In this document: positions 8,268-17,610 of the stretch, piece by piece
How the letters are laid out: each line of letters starts with the position of its first letter
Numbering within the stretch: position 1 is the first letter of the stretch
Assembly (NCBI GenBank): GCA_903840265.1
Contig: CAIMFH010000176.1
Coordinates: forward strand, 1-32,891
DNA length: 32,891 nt
Reading direction: 5' to 3'
DNA from: an uncultured Schlesneria sp.
GTDB taxonomy: Bacteria > Planctomycetota > Planctomycetia > Planctomycetales > Planctomycetaceae
Made by a program: the position numbers and the translations under genes
Notes under the pieces: generated by a model
The model's database searches: none
The model's input: the letters and a program-made list of their open reading frames with translations, nothing else
What the model was told of the DNA's origin: nothing

Positions 8268-8756
8268 ATGATGCTCGCCTGCGATGCGGAGCGCCTAGAG
8301 ATTCGGTCCTCCTGGATCGGCTTCGCCGACCCTCCGCATATCGCAGCCGAGTTGGTGTTGCTGAAGAACGAGGCGGCATTTCAGAGGCATTGGTCCCCAG
8401 CGAATCAGGTGGACATGATCTCGTCGGATCTCGTGCAGCAGGTGCTAATATCGCTGTCACATCCACCGATTGCCGAGTTGGATTTGCGATTGCTCGGCTC
8501 TTCGGATGCCGTTAGAGAAGACGATAATTACGTGTGGACGGATGACTACCCGGCTCACCGGATCCACATCAGTTTCTTGGACGGACGATGGATCTCCATC
8601 GAAACCGAGTCGCAGCATATCTTTATGCTTCCATTCAGCATTCGCGACTGGCTGAAGAAGTCTTGGGAGACGTTTGATGCTCGTTTGTCAGTCGCCATCG
8701 CCGCGCTAATGCCGGGCAAGTATCTTGAGAAAGAGCGATTGGCGGGAACTCGCTAG
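8268..8756 (+). CDS. Hypothetical protein, 162 aa, unrecognised
   Basis: This gene starts 15 bases after the DUF1549/DUF1553 stop codon on the same strand, with a GGTGGTGAA stretch before tandem ATGs, so co-transcription is likely. The protein is predicted soluble and mixed alpha/beta. It has no signal peptide, no membrane segment and no motif I recognise. The C-terminal half (residues 95-160) alternates short strands and Trp-rich helix: HRIHISFLDGRWISIETES, then SIRDWLKKSWETF. Composition matches its neighbours. It faces the gene at 8795 convergently. No function is proposed. Confidence 0.65.
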   Translation: MMLACDAERLEIRSSWIGFADPPHIAAELVLLKNEAAFQRHWSPANQVDMISSDLVQQVLISLSHPPIAELDLRLLGSSDAVREDDNYVWTDDYPAHRIHISFLDGRWISIETESQHIFMLPFSIRDWLKKSWETFDARLSVAIAALMPGKYLEKERLAGTR

Positions 8757-8794
8757 CTAAATCCCAATTTTCCAGCGGCGAGCATTGAACTGGA

Positions 8795-9259
8795 CTAATT
8801 CGGCTGATTGTCCTTCGCTTGGCGAAATTCCGTGGCGTATTGCTCGTCATCTTTCAGTGAACGCTTGAACTGAGCCAATCGCTGCCGAATACGATCAACC
8901 GTCAAACGGATTGGTCGCGACATCAGATGGACGATTTGCTGAGGCGTGAACTCTTCCAGATCTTTGATCGTGTCAACTCGCAGAAATTCAAACACCTGCC
9001 GCGACTGGTAGTCGTCGTGAAACAGCATGTACAGCTTTTCTTCCTGCGTCACGAGGGGCCGGCCCAACGACGGTTCCAACTTGATGGGGATCACAGGATT
9101 GGCTGCTGCTGGCTTCTTCGCGATCTTCGGTGCTGATGCACGCGACGGCTTTTGTGGGCTGGCTTGCTTCGGCTTTCTAGCGGCTTTCTTGCTGACCTTC
9201 ACGGTCTTCTTGATGGCCTTCTTTACGACTTTAACGGTGGCTTTTTTCTGCTTGGGCAT
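8795..9259 (-). CDS. Histone-H1-like Lys/Ala-rich tail fused to an RpoA-CTD-like helical module
   Basis: The protein has 154 residues. The ATG at 9259 follows GGGAGGG by a few bases. Residues 1-55 are almost only Lys, Ala, Val, Pro and Ser (KKAIKKTVKVSKKAARKP), like the DNA-binding tails of bacterial H1-type proteins. Residues about 72-136 form a compact helical domain with RQVFEFLRVDTIKDLEEFTP then LTVDRIRQRLAQFKRSL. The spacing of hydrophobic residues resembles the C-terminal domain of the RNA polymerase alpha subunit (helix, ''tikDL'' turn, helix, then a last helix beginning after a hairpin). The region before it (EEKLYMLFHDDYQ) is unfamiliar. A nucleoid-associated or transcription-linked role is an inference. 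The 279 bases upstream (9260-9538) contain no other convincing gene. Confidence 0.75.
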   Translation of the reverse strand: MPKQKKATVKVVKKAIKKTVKVSKKAARKPKQASPQKPSRASAPKIAKKPAAANPVIPIKLEPSLGRPLVTQEEKLYMLFHDDYQSRQVFEFLRVDTIKDLEEFTPQQIVHLMSRPIRLTVDRIRQRLAQFKRSLKDDEQYATEFRQAKDNQPN

Positions 9260-9538
9260 TTGGTCCCTCCCGGTGCCAGTGAACCCGGTCTGATTCGGTG
9301 AACAGCCTTAGCGAAACTGCATCGAGTGATGCGTTAGCGAATATAACTCCGCCGCACGGTCGCGGGAAGCAATTCAAATTCACTATCGGCTTACCGGCGA
9401 GAGGTGCAAGCGAGATGCGATAATGACTCAATCACCTCGTCGGCAATAGCCTAGACAGGGTGGCGAGTATTTGTGGCATCTTTTGTTGCTCGTCGCAGTG
9501 CTGAGATTCGACTAATGCCGTTCTCTGGCGGACCCAAA

Positions 9539-12500
9539 TCAGGCCTTCCCCTTACGCTCACTCGGCGGTTGCTTCCAACCCTTCAGTTGCTGACGCAGAT
9601 CCTTCAAGCTGAGGGAAGGAGCGGGCAGGCGGAGTTGTGGTTCGACGTCCTGAACGGGCGCGTCGCCCGATTCGTGAACGTGCTGCAATTCTTCCTCGAG
9701 AGTCTTTAACCACGCTGGCACATCCAGGCCCGAGCCCGATGTGGTCTTCAGGTAGTCTTCAACGGCGGACTGCATTTGCTGGAACGAAGGGGACTCTGGA
9801 CGGCCAGCATCCGCATCCTCGCAGGCGGGGCGGATTTGAGCGAGCATGTGATTGACCGCGAGCGGCTTCACGAATCGTTCCTGCAGGTGGTTCGTGACCG
9901 ATGGCAGACGCATCCCGTACTTCTTCTGCAAGGACTCCAACTCTTCGAGGTGCGTCTCCGCCATCTCTTCCGTGCGAAGCGTAAACACGTCTTCCCAGAT
10001 CGTGGCGGCTTCTGGTTTGCCTTGCCGAGCGAGCACTTCATGGGCGACAGCAACCGGCAGCAGGTTCCAGGCATCTCGATCGTAGGCCGTTTCCAGCCTT
10101 AAGAAGTCGAGCAGACTGTAGAACTGTTCGCCGTAGTCGGATTGAGTCGTGGTGGTGTTGTATTCGAGGAATCGGTCGAACTTTTCGACCACCACCTGGT
10201 AGATCAGGTGCAGATGCTCAGCCGCCTCGTCGCGATCGACTTTACCGTTTCGCAGATCCTCTAACAGACGCACTGGATGCAGCGGATCTTCGTGTTGTTC
10301 AAGGTACTCAAGGAACTTGGGCACGCCGCTATGCAGGATCGCCCGAACGTTCCCCAAGGTCAGAACTCGAGCATTCAGAATGTCCGAGCCATAGGTTTTG
10401 ACGAACTTTGACGTGTCATCCCAGACGGAATCGACTTTCAATGCTTCGACCGATGACAGACGCATGGTGCTGCTGTGTTCGAGCCATTGATCGAGATAGA
10501 GCTCGACAATCTCACCAACGACTTCGATCAGTTCTTCGTCTGTGAAGCGTCCACCCTTCCATTCGCGAGAGGCTCGGACGACGCATTCCAAGGTGTTGCG
10601 CAGAGCGATCCGGAACAGTCGGTCAAACTCGGTGACAGCCATCCCGCGCGGGCGAGAGACGCGTTCCATATGCCGAGCTGTCTTCAGCAGATGCCACGTT
10701 TCTCGCAACAGCCCCAGCTGCGGAAGGTGCGCCAACAAGAAACGTACCACCATTTGCTGTGATCGCGCGGTCAGAATCTGCTTGGGATCGCCACCGTGTT
10801 CCAATGGGACATAGAGCAGCGGTTTTCGTTGCAGCGACTTCAGCAATCCTGGCAGCACGCGGCGCACTTCGCCTTCGTTGCGCTGCATGATCCCGCGATA
10901 CATGTCGATGACGCGAACATCTTCGGCGGTGCTGCGGACGGTTTGATCTTCCGGCGACAGAGCACAGGCCAGGCACCACTGCGCCGATCGACAACTGAGC
11001 CACGTCGACAGCCCCGACTGCACCAGGTACAGCTTGGCCTGAAGTTGCGAATCGAATTCCACGTTCGAATCATGCTCGCCACTGGATTCGCCGATGTCGC
11101 CCTTCCAGAGTTCGTCGATGAGACGCGAGAGATCGCTTTGCAACCGCATCGAATGCTCGAGCCAATGGCGCAACGATTCAGCCTGTTTGGATCGACTCGC
11201 TTTGGCGTCCTTGGAGGAATCGCCTTCCGAAACCAATTCGCGTTCGACCGCCAGGTTCGCGGCCATCTGCCACAACTGAGCCATCATGCGCAGAAACTTC
11301 AGTCGCGGATCAAGCCGTTTTTCGAGACGTTCGTATTCGGTGTCGCCGTCCAGCTTGGATCGTTCATCCATGATGGGGCCTTCCTGGCCGTCATCAGTGC
11401 TGTCTCGGTAAACGACTTCGTCATAGGCCGCGCTGAACAGCTCGTCCTCTTCCTCTGCGCCTTCTTCATCAGAGTCGTGAAGTTCGTCCGACTGCGATTT
11501 GTCGCTGGGCCAGTGGCTGCCGCCGTTTGGTTCCTCAACGATGACCCCTTGTCGGAAGACGGGAGACTGCCAGAGTTCACCGGCATTGGCTTCCAGGTAG
11601 TCGAACATGCGGCGAACGATCGGCCAGGGATCTTCCCGCGACGACGTTCCCTCTTCGGCCACGATCCCCATCCACCAGAGCATCAAGTCTTCGAACGACA
11701 GATGTCCGGCTTCGAGTCCCACCACATCATGCTGGCTGAGCCACTGCATCAGCAGCCCCAACGCCGCGACGCGATCTCGGCGTTCCAGCAATGCTGAAAC
11801 GACCTGAGCGTAGGCCTTGGATGACTGGAACTGTTCGACATGTCGTCGCCAGAACGAGATGTCCCCCGCGGATTCGCCCGCTTCGCGCCACTCGGCCAAC
11901 GCGCGCGCGACGTGCGATGCAGAGTCAAGCTGTTCATGAGCCGCCACACGCGGCAGATCTTCGACGGTGACGGTGCCGAACCGATCCCAGAACTGAGCCA
12001 GATTTTGATATCGAATCGAAATGCTTTCGGCGAGTTCCTTCTCACCCCGAGCGGCCGCTTCTTCCAATGCTCGCGAGTAGGCATCTAGCAGCGATTCCAT
12101 AATGTGATACAGCATCTCGACCCGCTGATCGGGGACGCTGTCTTCACGAGACGAAAAGAGCGGAAACAGCCCTTGGAATCCCAGGACATTCCAGGGGTCA
12201 ACCAATGCTCCGCATTCGATGCCACGATGCAGGTAGTCTTCCGCTTCGAGGAGCAGGCGAGCCGAATCCGACAGCTTCCCCTGTTCGACAACTCGGCGAG
12301 CCGAATGGGCACGGCAGAGGACTTCGCATTCGAACCGCGCCGACGCACAGGGAATGATCGAGGCCTGCCGCAGACTCGCTTCCGCGTAACCCATCCGTGC
12401 GAACAAATAAGCCAGTTGACGACGCTGTACTTGTTGCGCGCCATACTGAGCCAGATACATGTTCAGCGCCTGTCGAACATGTCCGAAGGGCTGGCGAGTC

Positions 12501-13519
12501 AGCTTGGTATGTCGAGCCAGTCGCTTGGCTCGCGCACCCGACGCCGTCTTCACCAGGCGTGAATAAAACTCATCCCGCTGACGGGCCACGCGTGGCAGCA
12601 ATGAGGAAAGGGTGACATTCGAATCGTGGCATTCCGGGCCATCTCCACTGATCGATGACGCCATCAAGATGGTGCCACACAGCACGGCGGAAACGTCGAA
12701 TAGAATTTCTTCGGGATCAACTCGCTTCTGCTTCGCGGCCCAGTCGAGCAGGGCGTCCAGGATCACTTTGCGAACCACAAATCGGCGGTATCGTCCCTTG
12801 ATATCAATCTGATGCGGATCCCACTCCCCGAACAGATAGTTGGTGCGTTTATTGGCCGGATGAATGTGGTCATGAGCGCGAAGATCAACCGCCAGTTCGT
12901 CCATCATCTCGATGTCGAAGTACGCTTCGGCTAAGACTTCCGCTGGCATCTCGCGCAGCAGCCCTAACGCACGTTCCACGACGGCACGATAGGGACCGTG
13001 AGCCACTCCTGCGCCGCGCAAAAACAAGGGCAGTGGACGGAACCGCTCGTGTGAGTATGGTTCCATTTTCTGGCCATTTTCCAACACGGCAATGGGACGG
13101 TAGCCGAGGAAATCGTTCAAACGCCGCAGCGCGCCAGCGACAATGCGATCGGTCTCATCCCAGGCTGCTCCCTGCTCCAAGACCGCTTCAAACACTTTTG
13201 CGAGGAAGAACGATTGTTGAAAATCCTCTTCTTTCAAATGGAACAGCAAATCTCGGTGGTGTTCGCGATACGCGGGCAAGGCGTGGTCGAAGGTCAGCGA
13301 AATCACCTGCTCAGCTTGCGAGCTGTCGCCGAACGTGGGGGAGGATGATTTCAGATCCGACAGAACGGCGCGCAATGTCGCTGCCAGATCCTTCCAGGGA
13401 ACCGTTCGCATGAGTTCGTCGAGGTTTCGCTGAAACTTTGAATCTGGGCGACCTCCCGAAAAGTTCAAATATCCCAGCAGTTCAGTCGCGATCGCTGCCT
13501 CTTGCGTGCGAATCTTCAA
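9539..13519 (-). CDS. Very large conserved-type hypothetical protein, 1326 aa, mostly alpha-helical
   Basis: This is a single uninterrupted frame. The likely start is a TTG at 13519 (protein begins MKIRTQEAAIATELLGYLNF), with GGGGG/GGA upstream. The first downstream Met (residue 37) would remove a sequence that looks structured. No signal peptide or membrane helix is seen. The protein is rich in Leu, Glu, Arg and Ala and reads as consecutive helices, possibly TPR- or HEAT-like scaffolding, though I cannot fit a repeat. Features include FGEWDPHQIDIKGRYRRFVV near residue 230, an acidic low-complexity stretch at about 670-715 (SDEEGAEEEDELF), and a basic C terminus (GWKQPPSERKGKA). No catalytic motif is recognised. 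It is divergent from the ExbB/ExbD-like operon across a 382-base gap. Confidence 0.8.
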   Translation of the reverse strand: MKIRTQEAAIATELLGYLNFSGGRPDSKFQRNLDELMRTVPWKDLAATLRAVLSDLKSSSPTFGDSSQAEQVISLTFDHALPAYREHHRDLLFHLKEEDFQQSFFLAKVFEAVLEQGAAWDETDRIVAGALRRLNDFLGYRPIAVLENGQKMEPYSHERFRPLPLFLRGAGVAHGPYRAVVERALGLLREMPAEVLAEAYFDIEMMDELAVDLRAHDHIHPANKRTNYLFGEWDPHQIDIKGRYRRFVVRKVILDALLDWAAKQKRVDPEEILFDVSAVLCGTILMASSISGDGPECHDSNVTLSSLLPRVARQRDEFYSRLVKTASGARAKRLARHTKLTRQPFGHVRQALNMYLAQYGAQQVQRRQLAYLFARMGYAEASLRQASIIPCASARFECEVLCRAHSARRVVEQGKLSDSARLLLEAEDYLHRGIECGALVDPWNVLGFQGLFPLFSSREDSVPDQRVEMLYHIMESLLDAYSRALEEAAARGEKELAESISIRYQNLAQFWDRFGTVTVEDLPRVAAHEQLDSASHVARALAEWREAGESAGDISFWRRHVEQFQSSKAYAQVVSALLERRDRVAALGLLMQWLSQHDVVGLEAGHLSFEDLMLWWMGIVAEEGTSSREDPWPIVRRMFDYLEANAGELWQSPVFRQGVIVEEPNGGSHWPSDKSQSDELHDSDEEGAEEEDELFSAAYDEVVYRDSTDDGQEGPIMDERSKLDGDTEYERLEKRLDPRLKFLRMMAQLWQMAANLAVERELVSEGDSSKDAKASRSKQAESLRHWLEHSMRLQSDLSRLIDELWKGDIGESSGEHDSNVEFDSQLQAKLYLVQSGLSTWLSCRSAQWCLACALSPEDQTVRSTAEDVRVIDMYRGIMQRNEGEVRRVLPGLLKSLQRKPLLYVPLEHGGDPKQILTARSQQMVVRFLLAHLPQLGLLRETWHLLKTARHMERVSRPRGMAVTEFDRLFRIALRNTLECVVRASREWKGGRFTDEELIEVVGEIVELYLDQWLEHSSTMRLSSVEALKVDSVWDDTSKFVKTYGSDILNARVLTLGNVRAILHSGVPKFLEYLEQHEDPLHPVRLLEDLRNGKVDRDEAAEHLHLIYQVVVEKFDRFLEYNTTTTQSDYGEQFYSLLDFLRLETAYDRDAWNLLPVAVAHEVLARQGKPEAATIWEDVFTLRTEEMAETHLEELESLQKKYGMRLPSVTNHLQERFVKPLAVNHMLAQIRPACEDADAGRPESPSFQQMQSAVEDYLKTTSGSGLDVPAWLKTLEEELQHVHESGDAPVQDVEPQLRLPAPSLSLKDLRQQLKGWKQPPSERKGKA

Positions 13520-13901
13520 AATTCCAGCCCCCGATAGCCATCAGCGTTGACGCATGCCAGTTGCCGGCGCCAGCTTCAATTCCAGACTTCCGCCAATAAT
13601 ACCAATACAGAATACGGCACCCGCTTGAGGGTTCGCAAACGACCTTTTCACACGGCGCTGGTCATTTCAATTTTCAATCCTCTCCCTGTGGCGAAGGTTT
13701 GTCTCAATTCACGGCCCGACTTTGACGATTCTAACGAATGGACCGGGTGTAACGACGGTGTGCTCCGATTCAAGTTGCCCAATATTACATAAAGTCGGTG
13801 ATAATTTACTTGTGTGCCCCAAATTAACGAATTGGTTTGGCCGCACCCATTGTGAATTGCCGAACGCGGTCAGATCGACGTCTACCGAGGATTAAGCTGG
13901 T
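13520..13901. other. 382-base divergent intergenic region between the 1326-aa gene and the ExbB-like operon
   Basis: No convincing coding sequence lies here. The half next to the operon is AT-richer than its surroundings. It contains TTGCCC (13775-13780) and GATAAT (13800-13805), a possible but loosely spaced (19 bases) sigma70-like promoter facing the operon. A GAGG (13887-13890) lies 11 bases before the ATG at 13902. The region presumably carries both divergent promoters. I saw no clear operator palindrome. Confidence 0.4.
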
Positions 13902-15368
13902 ATGTCGAAAACGAAGATGGCATCCAATGTTAGGCTGATTGATCGCGTGATCAATGGGATTGTGACCTCTGCGTCTCTATGGGGCACAGCGGTTACATTT
14001 GCATTCTATGCTGCGTTACCGTTCCTGCCCATCGACCAGCAATCAATGGGCCGTTACTTCACCGCGCACTGGATCGAATATGCCACCACGGGCCTCTTCT
14101 TCATCGGAATGGCGACGCTGCTGATGAAGTCAGCTCGAATTCCGTTCGAGCGAAGTGCCCTGAATGCCGACTTGCTCGATGGTTTGAAACTGGACCCAAA
14201 ACTGGATGCGGTCGGTGCTGCGAAGGGAATTGGCACCCACTTAGACTTGGTCGCACGACGCGCCGAAGAGTCATTGTTGGTCCGACGAATTCGCGATGTT
14301 GTCGAATATGTCGTCGGCCGCCGATCTGCCGACGGCCTGGAAGGGCACCTCAATTATCTGTCTGACCTCGCCTCGGGTCGCCTGCATGACGGTTATGCGC
14401 TGATCCGAACCATCACCTGGGCGGTCCCCATTCTGGGATTTCTGGGGACGGTGATCGGGATCACGATGGCCATCGCCAACATCACGCCCGATCAACTGCA
14501 AACGTCTCTTCCGGAAGTGACCGCGGGTTTGGCCGTGGCTTTCGATACGACGGCTCTGTCTCTGGCATTGTCGATGATTCTGGTGTTTGGGACCTTCGTC
14601 ATCGAGCGCGCAGAACAACGAATTCTGGACGACGTGGAAGACTTAGGGACAAAAAACCTGATTGCCATATTCCCCACCGCAGGAGTTCCAACGGGCCCGC
14701 TGGTCGCCGCCGAAGCGGAAGCCGCCGCTCAGTTGCTGCAGCGTACTGAGGGAATGATCAACTGGCAGATGGAAATGTGGCAGACATCGTTGGAGTCGCT
14801 CCGCGATCGCTGGACTTCGACCCTGTCCCGCCAACAGGAACTGCTGGATACCGCCTTCCAGTCGGGGCTGACGGGGGTACTCACCGATCACTCCGAACAA
14901 CTGGCTGCTGCACGCACCGAGTTCGTAAAAGCCTTTGAACAATCGTCGCTGACAATCGCCAGACAAGTTGCGGAATCGCAGACCGCGATGATCGAGCAAC
15001 AAGATCGCAGCGCGATGCTGATTTCTGAAACCTGGCAGGCGTTTCACTCGGATTTGACGGCAGCTCGTGATGGCCAAACGCTATCGATGACTCGGCTGAC
15101 TGATTCGGTGACCGGGGCTGCGCTCGGTTGGAGCGATCGCCTGGAAGATGCGACTCGCGGGATGACCGACCAATTGCAGGAGCTGCGTCAGCAGGGAACC
15201 ACGTTGCTGAGATTGACCGAACAAGAGTCACAGCTTGTCCGTCTCGAAGAACGCCTTGCACAGAACCTGGATTCCGTTCGAGTGGTCGATACGTTGGAAG
15301 AAACCCTGCTGAACTTGAATGCGGCTGTCAACCTGATGACCGCCCGAGTGAAAGGCAAAGCGGCGTGA
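13902..15368 (+). CDS. MotA/TolQ/ExbB-family proton channel protein with long C-terminal helical tail
   Basis: The protein has 488 residues. Four membrane segments are seen at about 20-42, 57-76, 171-193 and 208-234. The last two carry the family signature: GFLGTVIGITMA (179-190, with Thr183) and AFDTTALSLALSMI (213-226, with Thr216/Thr217), positions where the ExbB/TolQ pore carries conserved Thr. The loop between helices 2 and 3 (about 95 residues) would be cytoplasmic. Residues about 265-485 form a long predicted coiled-coil tail rich in Gln, Glu and Ala, far beyond a normal ExbB (about 240). A tail after the channel is also known in ZorA of Zorya defence systems. It is the first gene of a three-gene operon with two ExbD-like partners (15451, 17607). 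It probably forms a pmf-driven pentameric stator. Confidence 0.85.
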   Translation: MSKTKMASNVRLIDRVINGIVTSASLWGTAVTFAFYAALPFLPIDQQSMGRYFTAHWIEYATTGLFFIGMATLLMKSARIPFERSALNADLLDGLKLDPKLDAVGAAKGIGTHLDLVARRAEESLLVRRIRDVVEYVVGRRSADGLEGHLNYLSDLASGRLHDGYALIRTITWAVPILGFLGTVIGITMAIANITPDQLQTSLPEVTAGLAVAFDTTALSLALSMILVFGTFVIERAEQRILDDVEDLGTKNLIAIFPTAGVPTGPLVAAEAEAAAQLLQRTEGMINWQMEMWQTSLESLRDRWTSTLSRQQELLDTAFQSGLTGVLTDHSEQLAAARTEFVKAFEQSSLTIARQVAESQTAMIEQQDRSAMLISETWQAFHSDLTAARDGQTLSMTRLTDSVTGAALGWSDRLEDATRGMTDQLQELRQQGTTLLRLTEQESQLVRLEERLAQNLDSVRVVDTLEETLLNLNAAVNLMTARVKGKAA

Positions 15369-15450
15369 CACTTTGGTCGATCGCACCCGTGTCTGGTCGG
15401 ACGATCGCTGACGCAAGTTCTTCTCGCGTTCCTTCGAGTGGTTGATTTTC

Positions 15451-17610
15451 ATGAGTCGACGTCCCAAGAGTTCGCAGTCCGTTGCACTGTTCCCATTTCT
15501 GGCAGTGTTGGTCTGTACCATGGGGGCGCTGATTTTCTTGTTGCTTGTCACGACGCGGATGATCAGCGATCAGGCGAAAGCCGAAGCTGTGGCCGCGGCG
15601 AATCCCGCCCCGCAACTTCCGCTGCTTAGTGTCACCAGCACAGAACCCTCACCCTCTCCCGAATTGCCGCCGACCTATGCGATCGAGCCCGATGAGCCCG
15701 CCGAACCGACCATCGATGTTCGGGCGATCGCTGTTGAGAAGCGTCAGCGGGAGTTAGATGCATTGACCGCCCAGTGGCAGGGACGAATCAATGAACTGAA
15801 CGGTGCCCGCGAAGAGCGAGTTCGGTTGCTATCACAACGACAACAGCTCAGCAAGGCGGCGGCTCAACGCGTCGCATCAATGCAGGCCGAGTTGTTGGAC
15901 CTGGAAGTCAAGCTGGGAAGAATGACCGGAGAACTTTCGGCGTCTGCCGTGGGAGAAGGAACCGTCAAAGAACGCATCGAGCTTGAAACGCAAATTAAAG
16001 AATTGAAGCGTCGACTGCGTGCCGCACAGCAATCATCGAGCGACGACAAATTCGAAGTCGTCCCCTTCGACATCACCACCGGGACTTCTCGTCGACCAAT
16101 CTTGATCGAATGCACGGCGACTGGGCTGCGATTCATCCCTGAGGACATCCGCATCACGCCAGATGACTTGATGGGATTTACGCCGCATGTCAATCCGCTG
16201 GTTGTCGGGGCAAGTGCCCTGGTGAATTACTGGACCGCCTGGAATATTCATCAACCGAATCCTGCTCGCGAACCGGAACCGTATGTGTTGCTGCTGGTCA
16301 GGCCGAGTGGGACGATTGCCTATTACGTCGCCATGAAAATGATGGCTGATCTGAAGCAACCGCATGGTTACGAGCTAATCGAAGAAGATACGGTCCTGCA
16401 AATGCCACCGGTTGACGCCGGTGCGAAAGCCGCTTGCGAGGCCGCGATCAATCGATTGCTGGCCGAGCGAAACCAGGCCATGCGACAAGCGAGTGCTGGC
16501 TTCGGTGTTGGACGGGGGCGATACGGGGGTGGCACTGGCGGCGGGCCTGGAGGCAGTAGGGCACCCGGTGGAGGTGGACTATCAGGTGGCGGCCAGCCTG
16601 GCGGTGGCAGTCTGCCCGCCGGAAATGCAGGGGGGCGGCCTGAAGGGGCAGGCAAGCCAGGCGGCGGGACAGGTGACACTCCGGGTGGACCTGGAGAATT
16701 CGCATTGTCGGACATCATGGATAAGCAAGAATCGGGTAGCGGCGTCTGGGAGCGAGTTGAAAACTTCGAAGGATCGAAACGGGGCTCGAACGGCGGATCC
16801 GATAAAACAGCATCGGCTCAAGGTACTGCCGGCGCACCGCGAACAGGTGCCCGAGAGGGAACTGGCGCGGGAAGCGGTTCATCCAGGCAAATGGTGAAAG
16901 CCAGCGGTGCAGGGGATCAACAGGGGACGGCTTCCAAGCCGGGGACCGTGCCAAAATCATCTGGATCGAGTGCGTCGTCGGGGATTGAGCAACTGGAGGA
17001 CGAAGGTGAAGAAGAAGGGACTGACGATAGCGAACCAGGTGGTATGAAATCCCGTCCGGATATCGGACTCGGCAGTTCTGGTAAGAGGTCTATACCCGTC
17101 GAGGATCATCGCTCCAAGAAACACAAGCCTTCCGATCGCGATGCGCCGACAAGTCCGGAAAATCTCGCTAGCCGCCATTGGGGGATTTCAGAACCCGGAG
17201 CGGCGATTGGGCTGGAGCGAGAAATTCGAATTGACGTGGAGCCGAATCGGTATGTGATTGGCAAGAAACATGGCGTTCCGCTCATCGACACCGATGCGCG
17301 AGAAGACACCTTTGTGAAGGTGGTGACTGTCATTGATTTGCAAGCCCGCGAATGGGGCAAGCCGCCGCAGGGATTCTTCTGGAAACCGAGCGTCCGATTC
17401 GTGATTGCCGAAGGGGGCGATGCGAACTACGAACGCATCCAATCGATGTTTGAACGGGCCGGGTTGTCGACCAGCCGTGAGTATCCGCACGATCACCCCG
17501 CGGAAAAGACCGAGACCGCCAAGGCGACTCCTCCGACTGCAACCACGCATACTCCTGCACCGGCGACCCCGAAAACGACTCGTCGGCTATTTAGAGGAAT
17601 CATGCGATGA
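15451..17610 (+). CDS. ExbD-like single-span membrane protein with two large extracytoplasmic domains and a Gly-rich linker (Asp-less)
   Basis: The protein has 719 residues. The ATG at 15451 is preferred over a TTG three codons earlier. The basic start (MSRRPKSS) is followed by one membrane helix (about 11-34, SVALFPFLAVLVCTMGALIF), so the remainder should be periplasmic. A Pro-rich stretch (50-90) and a coiled coil (about 95-195) lead to an alpha/beta domain at about 200-320 (RPILIECTATGLRFIPEDI ... YVLLLVRPSGTIAYYVAMKM). Residues 345-415 are Gly-rich (GGGTGGGPGG, GGGQPGGGSLP), and 415-570 are Ser/Gly/Glu low complexity. A second domain spans about 588-680 (REIRIDVEPNRY ... PSVRFVIAEGG). The residue matching the ExbD channel Asp is Ala18. 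The gene overlaps the next by four bases (ATGA). Confidence 0.8.
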   Translation: MSRRPKSSQSVALFPFLAVLVCTMGALIFLLLVTTRMISDQAKAEAVAAANPAPQLPLLSVTSTEPSPSPELPPTYAIEPDEPAEPTIDVRAIAVEKRQRELDALTAQWQGRINELNGAREERVRLLSQRQQLSKAAAQRVASMQAELLDLEVKLGRMTGELSASAVGEGTVKERIELETQIKELKRRLRAAQQSSSDDKFEVVPFDITTGTSRRPILIECTATGLRFIPEDIRITPDDLMGFTPHVNPLVVGASALVNYWTAWNIHQPNPAREPEPYVLLLVRPSGTIAYYVAMKMMADLKQPHGYELIEEDTVLQMPPVDAGAKAACEAAINRLLAERNQAMRQASAGFGVGRGRYGGGTGGGPGGSRAPGGGGLSGGGQPGGGSLPAGNAGGRPEGAGKPGGGTGDTPGGPGEFALSDIMDKQESGSGVWERVENFEGSKRGSNGGSDKTASAQGTAGAPRTGAREGTGAGSGSSRQMVKASGAGDQQGTASKPGTVPKSSGSSASSGIEQLEDEGEEEGTDDSEPGGMKSRPDIGLGSSGKRSIPVEDHRSKKHKPSDRDAPTSPENLASRHWGISEPGAAIGLEREIRIDVEPNRYVIGKKHGVPLIDTDAREDTFVKVVTVIDLQAREWGKPPQGFFWKPSVRFVIAEGGDANYERIQSMFERAGLSTSREYPHDHPAEKTETAKATPPTATTHTPAPATPKTTRRLFRGIMR

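Noticed and set aside
10796-11797. 333-codon open frame opposite the 1326-aa gene
   Set aside because: It is antisense to a continuous 1326-codon frame, lacks a ribosome binding site and has a biased composition rich in Phe, Gln and His.
13547-13792. Small frame in the divergent gap
   Set aside because: It has no ribosome binding site or coding-like composition and lies where promoters are expected.
16368-16718. Proline-rich frame on the minus strand
   Set aside because: It is the complement of the Gly-rich linker of the ExbD-like protein and has no start signals or family features.
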